Shown here: positions 1-14,107 of the stretch, in pieces
Position numbering within the stretch: the first letter of the stretch is position 1
Layout of the letters: every line of letters begins with the position of its first letter
Source: Tolypeutes matacus
Taxonomy: Eukaryota > Chordata > Mammalia > Cingulata > Chlamyphoridae
Reading direction: 5' to 3'
Assembly (NCBI GenBank): GCA_026826555.1
Contig: JAKSZT010000116.1
Span: 2,278,654 to 2,342,653, forward strand
DNA: 64,000 bases
The notes under the pieces: generated by a model
What the model was told of the DNA's origin: nothing
Databases searched by the model: none
What the model saw: only the letters and a program-made list of their open reading frames with translations
Made by a program: the position numbers and the translations under genes

Positions 1-1309
1 TTATTTACCATCAATTTGCCTGCTGGACCCCTCATAGCTTTGGGGAGCAGATAAGCCAGCTGGAAGTAGTGCCACACTGAGGGGAGAGGAGAATCTGCTG
101 CAAAAACCTGATTTACCCAGCAGCCCTGTGACACTGAGTCTCGGCTCCAGAAGGGGCATAGTCCACAATTTTTATCATTCAACACTGACTCGCATCAGAG
201 TTTCAGCTCCCCTGGGGAGTCCAGAAAGTGGGAAGTGCTTGATTAGTTTCCACAAGCCTACCTAGGGTCTCCTTAGTGAAAGGGGTGGTCTAGAAGGGGA
301 CTTATTTTGGGTCCTGTATTTCACCAAAAAAAAAAAAAAGATCACTATAAAAAATGAAAAATAAATTATTCTTTTTATTTAGTTTAATAGCTGCTTCAAA
401 ATCTGCAGAGAGAATCCTGAAGGGAAAATTGATTGATAAACACAAGCAGGCTGAGAGGATCCACAAGGACCCTACGAGGAACACTGATCCTCCTTAGCTT
501 TGTTTGACTGCTTGCCTGTGTGGTTCTTTGGTTTTTCTCTGTTTATTTGTTATCTCTTGCTTTTCTTTCCTCTTTCCTCCCGCCTTTATTTTTTCTTTCA
601 TTTTTTAAATTAGGAGTTGCTAGCTTGTCTCTTCTTCGCTGTGTTTCTTCTTCAGTGATTTCCCATTCTCTGTCCATATTGATTTTTTATTCCAAACAAT
701 CTCTTATCTTTCTTACATCTTTTTGCCTTCTGCTTTCTATTGTGCCTCTTATATAGCACGTTTTATCATATGCCCTCAAGTTAAGGGTGTCAAATTCTAT
801 GGTACCTATTTTGTTTCCTTCTTTTTTTATTAATATTAACTTTTTCCTTTCAACCCTTTCTTTACTCTACTTCTCACTCCTCATAATTCTAGCCTTTGAA
901 ATCATTATATATATATATATATATTCCTCTATTTGATTACCCAGTGCATTGAAGGTACTCCACTTTTTCTCCTATAACTCCACACAGCCTACATAAGTTA
1001 AATATTCATTTCATTAAGTCTTATTTGGCCTCTCATCTAACTTTTATCAATGTTACTATTATCCTTCTTCCTCTCTCACATCTTTTGATTCCTCTGGCCC
1101 TTTTGCCATCAAGGGAACACAGAAAGAAGCAAGGAAATAAAATAAGAAGAAAAAGTGTCAAAAGGAAAAATTAACACACATGCTGAACCACCAGCTAAAT
1201 AAAACTCTAGAGGAGAAAGAGAAGTTAAAGAACTGAATAAACCAAACAAGATAAAATGATGACTAGAGGGCAATAAAAAATTACAAACCACAATGAGAAA
1301 CAAGAAAAC
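1..1309 (+). mobile_element. L1 5' UTR (partial)
   Basis: Noncoding, homologous to the minus-strand 5' UTR at 25849-27185. A clear shared stretch is the Trp/Cys-rich-looking region around 440-530, which mirrors 26650-26740. A short (AT)n run at about 906-923 occupies the place of the much longer (TA)n run in the other copy. Short open frames here (for example 1109-1366 on the minus strand) are chance frames in UTR sequence. No gene seen. Confidence 0.8.
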
Positions 1310-1904
1310 ATGGACCAGTCCAATGAACAAACTAAAAACCAGGAAGTGATGCCGAACATCCAACAATAATCAAAGATTACCAAACAAATATGCACCACTT
1401 AAAGTAGTGAAAGAAGAGATTAAGGATATAAAGAAGACACTGGGAGAACATACTGAAGAAATTGTAAACATATGCAAAAAAGATAACAGATATTTTGGTG
1501 ATCAATGGCACAGTCCAAGAAATCAAAAAGATGCTGGAGTCTCATAACAGCAGATTTGAACAGGCAGAAGAAATAATTAGTGATGTGGAAGACAATACAT
1601 CTGAAATCAAACAGCTAGTGGAACAGATAAAGAAAAAGAGAGAAAAAATCCAGCAGGGACTCAGCAAAATAACCAACAACACAAAATGGACAAACATATG
1701 CATTATGGGCATCCCAGAAGGAGAAGAGAAGGGAAAGGGACAGAAGGAGGGTTGAAGGAAATAATGCCTGAAAACTTCCCAACCCCACTGATAGAGAGGA
1801 ATGTGCAGATCCAGGAAACACAACAAACCCCAAATAGTATAAGTCCCAACATGCCAACTCCAAGACATATTCTTGTAAAAATGTCCAATGCTCAAAACAA
1901 AGAG
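1310..1904 (+). pseudogene. L1 ORF1 remnant (RNA-binding chaperone ORF1p)
   Basis: The reading starts at ATG 1310 (MDQSNEQTKNQEV), the same start as in the other L1 copy, and meets a stop within 20 codons. Recognisable ORF1 sequence continues across frames: a coiled-coil-like stretch rich in E, K and I (about 1500-1660), then the RRM-region motif NICIMGIPEGEE (about 1690-1725) and, in another frame, the ENFP and TPRHILVKM motifs (about 1770-1885). ORF1p is the trimeric nucleic-acid chaperone of the L1 RNP. This copy has an early stop, a frameshift near 1750 and loses its C-terminal domain to an internal deletion, so it cannot make ORF1p. Confidence 0.8.
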
Positions 1905-2332
1905 ACAGACAAAATAGATTTTAAATGCAAAACTATTGCAAGAGACAAAGGTTGACACTATATATTAGTAAATGGGGAAATCTCTCAAGAAAAGATAACT
2001 GTCATAAACATTTATGAACCTAATTGGAGTGCCTCAAAATACATGAGGCAAACTCTGGAAAAACTAAGTGGAGGAATAAATGACTCTACAATTATAGGAG
2101 GGGACTTTAATACACCATTTATCAGCATTAGACAGAACATCTAGACAGAGAATCAATAAAAAAACAAAGTCTCTTAACAATATATTAGAGGACCTGGGCT
2201 TAATAGACATATACAGAGCACTACACCCAAATAAAGCAGGATTTACATTCTTCTCCAGTGCACATGGATCATACTCCAAGATAGAGCACATGCTGGGCCA
2301 CAGACCAACTCTTAATGAATTCAGAAAACTTG
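1905..2332 (+). pseudogene. L1 ORF2 endonuclease-domain remnant
   Basis: From about 1905 the translation is the mid to C-terminal part of the APE-type endonuclease of L1 ORF2. It includes a TDKIDFKCKTI stretch, an EPNWSASKYMRQTLEKL-like stretch, a DFNTP-like motif near 2103-2117 and an SAHGSYSKIEHMLGH stretch near 2258-2300. There are in-frame stops (for example after 1950) and frame changes. The ORF1-ORF2 junction lacks about 0.6 kb present in the 18446-27725 copy (ORF1 C-terminus, inter-ORF spacer, start of the endonuclease). The domain ends at the array boundary and no RT domain follows. Confidence 0.8.
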
Positions 2333-2971
2333 AGAAACAGAATCCACAGACACACAAATGAAAACCCAGGAAATCAGAGAACAAATAGCTCCCAGGTCCA
2401 AATTTCCCTTAAATCTAATGAAGGACCTTGTAAAAACCTAGAAGAGAAAAAAAGTACTTGTAGGGACTGCAAGGTGAAAAGAGTGACTCAAATGTTTACA
2501 AGATATTATGAGGGTGGGAATGGTTCATAAAAGTCAAGGACCTAATCCATCAAGCAGAGTGTACTGCCCTCGGTTCTATGTATGTGTGATTAGAGGCTCC
2601 AACAATGAAGAAACACAAAAGGAAGACAAATTTAGAGAAATGGGTAATTCCAAAGCTTCATATTTGTCTATCACCACCATATTTTTATTAATATATATTT
2701 TTTGTGATGCATATCATTCATTCCTGAACATGTATAAAATTGAAGTCCAGAGCACAAGCCACAACCTTAGAAAACAAAGGGGCATCACAACTTACAGTAG
2801 TCCCATCTCCATCAGAAACTTGAATTGTGATTCATTTTTAAAATTTTGCCAGAGTATTTATGTAACATGATTAATAGCTATTATCCATGGCTCTACCTGG
2901 ATGTACTATTCCTGACATCCTCACAATTTTTAAAACAAATCTGTTTTATTGAGACATATTAAATCAATATC

Positions 2972-3065
2972 TTTTTTTTTTTTTCCAGGAGGTACTGGGG
3001 ATCAAACCCTGGTCTCTCCATATGGTAGACGGTTGCTGAACCTCTCAAACCACATCCATTTCCCT
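2972..3065 (-). mobile_element. tRNA-derived SINE, short form (DAS-like)
   Basis: Read on the minus strand it starts gggaaatggatgtgg. It has an A-box-like tggtttgagagg and a B-box-like gggtttgatcccc, then ends ctcctgg plus an A-run (the T-run at 2972-2984). It is essentially a tRNA-like head plus poly(A), with no long tail region. It sits in one array unit, flanked by an imperfect 11-bp duplication (aaatcaatatc at 2961-2971, aaacccatatc at 3066-3076). The design matches xenarthran DAS-type SINEs as I know them. It is mobilised by L1 and carries no protein. Confidence 0.75.
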
Positions 3066-6000
3066 AAACCCATATCTTTTTATCCAATGTGTACATTCCC
3101 TCATCCTTGGTATAGTCACAGTAGTGTGCATTCATCTTTTCTTTCATTATAAAACATTTTCAGTAGCTCTATAACAATTATACCAAATAAAGAAATACCA
3201 GAAGAATAAATAAGAAATTATTGACCTCTCAATCCATTTGTTTAAAATTATATACAAAGGTGTTTTTCTGGCTGTCCTTGAATAACTTTTTTTATCTATC
3301 AATTTTATTGATATGTGGTCCCATACTACATCATGTGGAAAAAGTGCACAATGAATGGCTTTCTTAAAGCTGTTTAAAAGGTCTTTATTTTAAAATTATG
3401 AACAGGAATAGATATAGATAGAAAGAAATTGTTTATTTTAAATGGGATTGTAGGCAATTCAGTAATTCAGAGGGGATCTTTTTCCATGATTTCATGTTTG
3501 TTTACTGAATATTTAGAAGGCTCCGGATTTTGTTTCAAGAAAACCATTCCTGATTTTCTGGATATCATTGGGCTTTTCTGGAGCACACAGAGATTGTTAT
3601 GCAGCTATACCAATATAAATACTTGCTCTTATGACATATTGTAATTTTGTAGATAGTATTGTAAATTAAATCAACTTCATTTGTACAAAGAATCTGAACC
3701 TTCATATACACAAATAAAAACCCAGAAGCTCAGAGTACAAATAGCTCTGAGACCCCAAATTGCTCATATGGCTTATGAAGAACTTTGCCAACACCCAGAA
3801 GAGAGAAAGGGATTTTAGGGTCCACAGTGTGACAAAGAGTGACTCAAAGGTTTACAATATATCATGTGGGATAGATTGCTTCATAAAAGTCAATGACCTA
3901 ATCCATCAAGGGGTGTGTCCCTCCTTCCCTTCTATTCACTCTTGATTATAGCCTCCAACAATGAAGAAACACAAAAGGAACACTATTTAGAGTAATAGGT
4001 ATTTCCAAAGTTTCATATTTGTCTCTCACCATCCTCTTTCTCTTTATATATATTTTTAGTTATGCAAATATGATATAAGTCATACATGAACATACATGAA
4101 CTTGAATTCTATAGCAGAAACCACAACCTTAGAAAATATAGGGGAAATAGACCTTAAAATGGTCCCATCACCAGCAGAAACTTGAATTGTGATTCATTTT
4201 CAAAAATTGGCCAGAGCATTTCAGAAACATTGATAATAACTGTTATCCATGGCTCAACATGTATGTACAATTAATCACATTCCCACGATTTTTAAAAAAC
4301 AAATATATTTTATTGAGTCATATTAAACCAACATCTCTTTATCCAATGTGTACATTTTCTGGTCCTTGGTATATTCACAGTGGTGTGCATTAAGTTCTTC
4401 AATCATTATTAAACCTTTTCAATAGCTGTATAATCATTATAATAAATAAAGTAAAGCCCAAATAATAAAGAAGAAATTATTCACCTCTCAATCCATTTGT
4501 TGACACTGACATACATATGTGTTTTTCTGGCTGTTCTTGAAGGAATTTTTGTTTATCTATCAGTTTTATTGATATGTGATCCCATACAACATGATGTGTA
4601 TAGAGTGAACAAATTATGGCTTTTTTAAAGCTATTGAAAAGGTCTTTATTTTAAAATTATGAACTGAAACGTTATTAGATTTAAAGAAAATGTTCATTTT
4701 TAAAGGGAGTGTAGGTAAATCGATAATTCTGAGTACATCTTTTTCCATGATTTCATGATTGTTTACTGAATGTTTAGAAGGCTCTGGATTTTGTTTCAAG
4801 GGAACCATTACTGACTTTTTGGACATCATTGGGCTGTTCTCGTTTGCAGAGAGATTGTGATGCAGGTATCCATATATAAATATCTCCTCTTATGACATAT
4901 GGTAATTTTTAGAAAATTTTGGAAATAAAATCAAACTCATTCTTACAAAGAAGCAGAATCTACCTATAGACAAATAGCTCAGAAATCAGAGTACAAATAC
5001 CTCCCAGGCTCCAAATTTCCCCTTTAGCTTATGAAGGACACAGTTAAAACCAAGAAGAGAAAAAGGGACTTGTAGGGCGCCCAAGGTGACAAAGAGAGAC
5101 ACAAATCTTTACAAGATACCATGAGGGAGAGGAATCATTCATAAAAGTCAAGTACCTAATCCATCTATCGAAGTGTACTGTCCTCCATTCTATGCACGTG
5201 TGATTATAGCCTTCCACAATGAAGAAACACAAAAGGAAGACAAGCTTAGGGAAATAGGTAATTCCAAAGATTCATAATTGTCTCCCCACCCTCTGTCCCT
5301 TAATATATATTTTAATGATGCTTATCAATCATATATGAACATACATAAACGTTTAGTCTAGATCAGAAATCATAAAGTTAGAAAATAAAGGGGTATAACA
5401 CCTACAGTGGCCCCATGTCCAGCAGAAATTGAACTGTGATTCATTTTTAAAAATTGGCCAAAGCATTTTTGAAACATGACTAAAAACTTTTATCCATGGC
5501 TCAACTTGGGTGTACAATTCCTGACATCCCCATGATTTTTAAAAGAAATCTGTTTTATTGAGAGATAATAAACCAATATCTCTTTTATCCAATGTGTACA
5601 TTCCCTGTTCCTTGGTATATTCACACTTGTGTGCATTCATCTCTTCAATCATTATTAAATCTTTTCAATAGTTTTATAATAATTATGCTAAATAAAGAGA
5701 AATCAGAAGAATAAAGAAGAAATTATTCATCATCCAAACCATTTGTTGAATCTGACATACCTAGGTGATTTTTCTGGCTGTACTTGAACAATTTTTTTTT
5801 CTTTTTCAATGAGTTTTATTGATATGATATCCCATGTTACATCATGTGGAAAAAGTGAAAAATAATTGGCTTTTTAAAAGCCATTGATATGGTCTTTATT
5901 TTAAAATTATGAACTGAAACGAATATTAGATTGAAAGAAAATGTTAATTTTAAAAGGGAGTGTCAGTAAATAGATAATTCACAGGTGATCTTTCTCCAGG

Positions 6001-9000
6001 ATTTCAGGTTGTTTACTGAATATTTAGAAGGCTCCAGATTTGGTGTCAAGGAAACCATTCATAATTTTCTGGACATCATTGGGCTGTTCTTGAGTGCAGA
6101 GAGATTGTAATGCATGTATCCATATATAAATAGCTCCTCTTATGTCATATTTTAATTTTAAAAAGTATTGGAAATAAAATCAAACTCATTCTTACAAAGA
6201 AACAGAATCCATGTATACACTACAGAAAACCCATGACCTCAGAGTATGAATACATTTCACCTCCAAATTTCTCCTATGGCTTATAAAGGACTTTGTCAAC
6301 ACCAAGAAAAGATAAAGGCACTTGTAGGGTACAAAAGGTGAAAAAGAGTGACTCAAATGTTTACAAGATATTATGGGGCAGAGGAATGGGTCATAAAAGT
6401 GAAAGATCTAAACCATCCAGCAGAGTGTACCACCCTCCATTTTATGCAAACATGATTATAGTCTCCAACAAAGAAGAAACACAAATGGAAGGACACTTTA
6501 GAAAATTTGGTAATTCCAAAGTTTCATATTTGTCTCTCACCACCCTCTTTCTCTTAATATATATTTTTAGTGATGCATATCAATCATACATGAACAGACA
6601 TAAAGTTGAAGTCTAGAGCAGAAATCACGACCTTAAAAATAAAGGGGTATAACTCATTACACTGGTCCCATATACACATCTCCAGCAGAAACATGAATTG
6701 TGATTCATTTTTAAAATGGGCCAGTGAACTTCTGAAACACAACTAATCATGATTATCCATGCCTCAACTTGGTGGTACACTTCCTGGCACCCACAGGATT
6801 TATAAAACAAATCTGTTTTATTAAGATATATAAAACAAATAACTTTTTATCCAATGTGTACATTTCCTGTTCCTTGGTATATTCACAGTGGTGTGCATTC
6901 ATCTCTCCAATCATCATAATACCATTTCAAAAGCTCTATAATAATTGTAATAAATAAAGAAAAACCAGAAGAATAAAGAAGAAATGATTCACCTCTCAGT
7001 ACATTTGTTGAAACTGACATACATTGTTGTTTTTCTGGCTGTCCTTGAACAAAATTTTTTTCTTTATCTATCAGTTTTATTGATATGTGATCCAATACTA
7101 TATAATGTGGACCAATTGAACAAAGAATGTTTTTTTAAAGCTGTTGAAAGGGTCTTTATTTTAAAATTATGAACTGAAACTGATATTAGATTCAAAGAAA
7201 ATGTTAATTTTAAAAGGGAGTGTAGGTAAACTGATAATTCAGTGTAGATCTTTTCCATGATTTCACAATTGTTTACTGAATGTTTAGAAAACTCTGGATT
7301 TTTTTTCAGGGAAACCATTCCTGAATTTCTGCACATCATTGTCTTGTTCCTGAGTGCAGAGAGATTGTAAAGCAGGTGTCCATAAATAAAAACCTGCTCT
7401 CATGACATTTTGTAATTTTTTAGATATTATTGGAAATAAAATCAAACTCATTTTTACAAAGGAACAGAATCTACATATATAAAAATGAAAACCCAGGAAT
7501 TCATAATACAAATAGCTCCCAGCCTCCAAATTTCTCCTATGGCTTATGAATGACTTTGCCATCACCCAGAAGAGAAAAAGGGATTGTAGGGTCCAAAAGG
7601 TGAAAATTAGTGACTCAAATTTTTACAAGATATCATGGGTGAAAGGGATGATTCATAAATTCAGGGAACTAATCCTTCAAGAAGAGTGTACCACCATGAA
7701 TTCTATGCATGTGTGATTACATCCTTCAAAAATGAAGAAACACAAATGGAAGATCATTTTAGAGAAATAGGTATTTTCAAAGCTTCATATTGACTCTCAT
7801 GACACTCTTTCTATTAATATGTATTTTTATTGATGCATATCAGTCATACACGATGATACATAAACTTGAAGTGTACAGCAGAAATCACAAACTTAGAAAA
7901 TAAACACGCATAACAACTTACAATGGTCCCATCTCCAGCAGAAAATTGAGTTGTGATTCATTTTCAAAAATTGGCCAGAGCATTTCTTAAACTTGATTAA
8001 AACTATGATCCATGGCTCAACTTGGGTGTACAATTCCTGACATCAACATGATTTTTAAAACAAATCTGTTTTATTGAAGCATATTGAAACCATATCTTTT
8101 TTATGCAATGTGTACATTCCCTGGAACTTGGTATATTCACAGTGTTGTGCATTCATCTCTTAAATTTTTATTAAACACTTTCAATAGCTCTATAATAATT
8201 ATTATTATAAATAAAGAAAAACCAGAAGAATAAAGAAGAAATTATTCACATCTCAATCCATTTGTTGACACTGACATACATTGGTGTTTATCTGGCTGCC
8301 CTTGAACAACTTTTTTTTTTTATCTACCAGTGCTATTGTTTTCTGATCCCCATACTACATCATGGGGACAAATTGAACAATGAATGGCTTTTTTTAAGCT
8401 GTTGAAAATGTCGTTATTTTAAAATTATGAACTGTAAAGAATATTAGACTGAAAGAAAATGTTAATTTTAAAAGTGAAAGTAATAGATTCAATAATTCAG
8501 AGGAGATCTCTTTCCACAATTTGAAGATTGTTTACTGAATGTTTAGAAGGGTCTGGAATTTGTTTCAAGGAAACCATTCCTGATTTTCTGGACATCATTG
8601 GGCTGTTCTCAAGAGCAGAGAGATTGTGATGCAGGTATTCATATATAAATACCTGCTCTTATGACATATTGTAATTTTTTAGAAAGAATTGGAAATAAAA
8701 TCGAACTCATTCTTACAAAGATAGAGAATCCACGTATATACAAATGAAAACCCAGGAACTAAGAGTACAAATAGCTACCAGTCTCCAAATTTCTACTATG
8801 ACTTATGAAGGACCTTCCCAACATCTACAAGAGAAAAAGAGACTTGTAGGCTCCACAGGGTGACAAAGAGTGACTCAAATGTTTACAATATATCATGGGG
8901 GAAATGAATGGTTCATAAATGTAAAGGACCTAATCCTAGAAGCAGTGTGTACAGTCTCCATTCTATGCAAACATGATTATAGTCTCCAGAAAAAGAATAA

Positions 9001-12000
9001 ACACGAAAGGAAGACTACTTTAGAGAAATAAGTAATTCCAAAGTTTCATATTTGTCTCACCACCCTCTTTCTCTTAATATATGTATTTTAGAGATCCATA
9101 TCAATCATATATGAATATAGATAAACTTCAAGTCAAGAACAGAAATCACTACCTTAGAAAATAAAAGGGCATAACAACTTACAGTGTTCCCATATACACA
9201 TCTACAGCAGAAACTTGAATTGTGATGCATTTTTAAAAATTGGCCAGAGCATTTCTGAAAGTTGACTAATAAGTATTATCCATGACTCAATTTGGTTGTA
9301 CAATTCATGACATCCCCACGATTTTTAAAACAAATTTGTTTTATTGAGACATATTAAACCAATATATTTTTTATCCAATGTGTACATTCCCTGATTCTTG
9401 GTATATTCACAGTGGTGTGCACTCATCTCTTAAATCATTATTAAACATTTTCAATTGCTCTATAATAATTATAATGAATAAAGAAATACCAGTAGATTAA
9501 AGAAGACATTATTCATCACTCAATCCATTTATTGCCACTGAAATATGTAGGTGTTTTTCTGGTTGTCCTAGAACAACTTTTTTTTCGTGTATCTATCAGT
9601 TCTATTCATATGTGATCACATACTACATTATGTGGACAAATTGAACAATGAGTGGCTTTTTTCAAGTTGTTGAAATTGTCTTTACTTAAAAATTATGAAC
9701 TGAAATGGATATAAGATTGAAAGAAAAAGTTAATTTTAAACAGGCACGTAGGTAAATTGATAAACCAGAGGAGACCTCTTTCCATGATTTCATGATTTTT
9801 TACTGAATATTTAGAAGAATCCAGATTTAGTTTCAAGGAAACCATTCCTGACTTTTGGACATAATTGGGCAGTTCTCAAGTGCAGAGTGATTGTGATGTA
9901 GTTATCCAAATATAAATACCTGCTCTTATGACATACTGTAATTTTTAAGAAATTATTGGTAATGAAATCAAACTCATTCTTACAAAGAAACAGAATCCAC
10001 ATATGCATAAATGAAAACATGGGAAATCAGAGTACAAATAGCTCCCAGACTCCAAATTTCACCTGTTGGCATTTGAAGGATATTGCCAACATGGAATAGA
10101 GAGAAAGGGACTTGTAGATTCAAAAGGTGACAAAGAGTGACTCAAATATTTACAAGATATCATGGGGGGAGGAATGGTTCATAAATTTTCAGGACCTAAT
10201 CCATCAAGCAGAGTGTTTCTTCTGCCATTCTATGCACAGCTGATTATAGCCTCCAATAATGAAGAAACACAAAAAGAGGACCACTTTAGAGAAATAGGTA
10301 ATACCAAAGCTTCATATTTGTCTCTCACCACCATCTTTCACTTAATATATATTTTTAGGTGTGCATATCAAACATACATGAACATACATGAACGTGAAGT
10401 CTAGAGCATAAATCACGACCTTAAAAAATAAAGAAGAATAACACCTTACAGTGGTCCCATCTCCCGCAGAAATTTGAATTGTGAATCATTTTTTAAATTG
10501 ACCAGAGTATCTTTGAAAAAGGACTAATAACTATTATCCATGACACAACTTGTGTGAAAAATTCCTGACATCCCCACGACTTTTAAAACAAATCTGTTTT
10601 ATTGAGACATATTAAATCAATATCTTTTTTATCCAATGTTCACTTTCCTTGGTCTTTGGTATATTCACAGTAGTGCACATTTATCTCCTCAATCATTATT
10701 TAATCTTTTCAATAGCTCTATAATAATTATAATAAATAAAGAAAAACCAGAAGTATAAAGAAGAAATTACTCACCTCTCCATCCATTTCTTGACACTGAC
10801 ATAAATAGGTGTTTTTCTGGCTGTCCTTGAACAACTTTTTATGTTTATCTATAGCTTTATTGGTATGTAATCCCATACTATATCATGTGAGCAAATTGAA
10901 CAATGAGTGTTTTTTTAAGGCAATTGGAAAAGGTTGTATTTTAAAATTATGAACTGAAACAGATATTAGATTGAAAGAAAATGTTAATTTTAAAAGGGAG
11001 TGTAGGTAAATTGATAATTCTGAGGAGATCTTTTTCCATTATTTCACGATTGCATACTGAATGTTTAGAAGGCTCTGGATTTTGTTTCAAGGAAACCATT
11101 CTTTATTTTCTGGACATAATTGGGCTGTTCTGGAGTGCACAGAGATTGCGATGTGGCATTGATATATAAATACCTGATCTTATGACATTTCATAATTTTT
11201 AAAAAATATTGGAAGTAAAATCAAATGCATTATTACAAAGAAACAGAATCCACATATACCCAAATGAAAACCTAGGAACTCAGTGTACAAATAGCTTCCA
11301 ACCTCCAAAATTCTCCTATTGCTTATGAATGACCTTTCCAATACCCAGAAGAGAAAAAGGGACATGTAGGGTCAACAAGGTGACAAAGAGTAACACAAAT
11401 GTTTACAAGATATTTTGGGGAAGAGGAATGTTTCAAAAAAGTCAAGGACCTAATTCATCAAGCAGAGAGTACCGCCCTACATTCTATGCAGGTGTGATTT
11501 TGGCCTCCAACAATGAAAAAAACAGAAAAGGAAGACAACTTTAGAGACTTAGGTAATTCCAAAGCTTCATATTTGTCTCTCACCACACTCTTTCTCTTAA
11601 TATATATATTTTAGTGATGCATTTCAGTTATATATGAACATACATAAACTTGAAATCTAGAGCAGAAATCACAACCTTAGAAAATAAAGGGACATAATAC
11701 CTACAATTGTCCCATCTCCAGAAGAAATTTGAATTCTAATTCATTGTTTAAAATTGGTAATAGCATTTCTGAAACATAACTAATAACTATTATCCATGGC
11801 TCAACTTGGGTGTACCATTCTCAACATCCCCACGATTTTTAAAACAAATATGTTTCATTGAGACATATTAAAACAATATCTTTTTTTTCAATTTGTACAT
11901 TCCCATGTCCTTGGTTTATTCACAGTGGTGTGCATTCATTAATTCTATCATTATTAAACATTTTCAATGGCTCTATAATAACTATAATAAAGAAAATCCA

Positions 12001-13795
12001 GAAGAATAAAGAAGAAATTATTCACCTCTCAATCTGTTGACACTGACATACATAGGTGTTTTTCTGGCTGTCTTGGAACAACTTATTTTGTTCATCTATC
12101 AGTTTTATTCATATGTGATCCCATACTACTCATGTGAAGAAAGTGAACAATGAGTGGTTTTTTAAGCTATTGAAAATGTCTTAAATTTTAAATTATTGAC
12201 TGAAACAGATATTAGATTGGATGAAAATATCAATTTTAAAAGGGAATGTAGGTAAATCGATAATTCTGAGGAGATATTTTTCCATTATTTCATGATTGTT
12301 TACTGAATGTTTAGAAGGCTCTGGAATTTGTTTCAAGGAAACCATTCCTGATTTTCTGGACATCATTGGGCTGTTCTCAAGTGCAGAGAGATTGTGATGC
12401 ACGTATCCATATATAAATACCGGCCTTTATGACATATTGAAATTTTTTAATAAGTCTTGGAAATAAAATCATTCTCATTCTTACAAAGAAACAGAATCCA
12501 CTTATACACAAAATAATACCCAGGAACTCAGAGTACAAATAGCTCCAAGCCTCTAATTTACTCATATGGTTCATGAAGGATCTTGCCAACACAAAGAATA
12601 GAAAAAGGGACTGGCAGCGAGCACAAGGTGACAAAGAATGGCTCAATGTTTACAAAATATCACATAGGAGAGGAATGGTTCATAAAAATCAAGGACCTAA
12701 TCCATCAAGCAGAGTGTACCACCCTCCATTCCATGCAGCCATGATTATACCCTCCAACAATGAAGAAACACAAAGGCAGACCAAATCTTCATATCTGTCT
12801 CTCAACACACTCTTTCTCTTGTATATATTTTTAGTGTTGTATATAAAAAATGAATGAAGTTGCATAATCTTGAAGTCTAGAGAAGAAATCACAGCCTTGG
12901 AAAATAAAGGGGCATAACACCTTAGAATGGTCTCATCTCCAGCAGAAAACTGAATTGTTATTCATTTTCAAAATTGGTCAGAACATTTCTGAAAGATGAC
13001 TAATAACTATTATATGTGGCTCAGTTCGTGGTTACAATCCCTGACATCCTCACAACTTTAAAACAAATCAGTTTAATTGAGATATATTAAACCAATAACT
13101 TTTGTATCCAATGTGTACATTCCCTTGGTATATTCACAGTGTTGTGCATTCATGTCTTCAATCATTATTAAACATTTTCAATAGCTCTAAAATAATTATA
13201 ATAAATAAAGAAAAAAACAGAAGAATAAAGAAGAAATTATACCCCTCTCAATCCATTTGTTGACACTAACATACATACATGATTTAGTGGCTATCCTTGA
13301 ACAGTTTTTTTTTATTATATATCACTTTTATTGATATCTGATCCCACACTACATAATGTGTGCAAAATGAACAAAGAATGGCTTTTTTGAAGCTGTTGAA
13401 ATGTCTTTATTTTAAAATTAAGAACTGCAACGGATATGAGATTTGAAAGAAAGTGTTAATTTTAATAGGCTGTGTAGGCAAATTGAGAGTTCTGAGGAGA
13501 TTTTTTTCCTGGATTTCACAATTATTTAGTCAATGTTTAGAAGATTCCGGTTATGTTTCAAGGAAATGGTTCCTGATTTTCTCGACATCATTGGGCTCTT
13601 CTCGAGTACAGAGAGATTGTGATGCAAGTATCCATATATAAATAACTGCTCTTATGACACATTGAAATTTTTAGAAAGTATTGGAATTAAAATCAAACTC
13701 ATTCTTACAAAGAGACACAATCAACTTATACACAAATGAAAACACAGGAATGTAGAGTAAAATAGCTCCCAGTCTCCAAATATCTCCTTTGCCTT

Positions 13796-14107
13796 ATGAA
13801 ATTTCTTACTTACTTTGCCAACACTCAGAATAGATCAAGGGACTTCTGGGTCCACAAGGTGACAAAGAGTGGCTCAAATGTTTACAAGATATCATGGGGG
13901 AGAGGAATGGTTCATAAAAGTCAAGGACCTAATCCATCAAGCAGAGTGTACCGCCCGCCATTTTATGCACATATGATTATATGCTCCAACAATGAGAAAA
14001 CACAAAAAGAAGACCACTTTAGAGAAATAGGTAATTCCAAAGCTTCATATTTGTCTCTCACCACACTCTTTCTCTTAATATATATATTTAGTGATACATA
14101 TCAATAA
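13796..14107 (+). other. Recurrent array-borne ORF, plus strand (best-preserved example, 103 codons)
   Basis: Most units carry part of this open frame at about unit position +470 to +800. Other examples are 6293-6616, 10162-10404, 12573-12857, 50263-50481, 58685-58927 and 60487-60744. Shared peptide motifs are VTKSDSNVYKISWGRGMVHK, GPNPSSRVY and SNNEETQKED, followed by a hydrophobic SYLSLTTLFLLIYIF stretch. I recognise no domain. The starts differ between copies, most copies are broken, and no promoter or splice context is visible. The simplest reading is a chance frame copied by tandem duplication. It is listed because it recurs, not because it looks like a gene. Confidence 0.15.

Larger units (their letters stand above)
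1..2332 (+). mobile_element. L1 retrotransposon fragment, 3'-truncated and internally deleted
   Basis: The segment matches, in the opposite orientation, the 5' part of the near-complete L1 at 18446-27725. Its first bases correspond to about 27185 of that element, so its 5' end lies outside the window. It holds the end of the 5' UTR, part of ORF1 and part of the ORF2 endonuclease. It stops abruptly near 2332, where tandem-array sequence begins (gagaaacagaatccac). L1 insertions normally lose their 5' end. A copy that keeps 5' sequence and lacks RT, 3' UTR and A-tail was more likely cut by a later deletion or recombination at the array edge. Confidence 0.9.

Noticed and set aside
1542..1958. A 138-codon open frame on the minus strand
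   Set aside because: It is the reverse-strand shadow of L1 ORF1. Its protein resembles the reverse reading of the coiled-coil and RRM region and nothing else.
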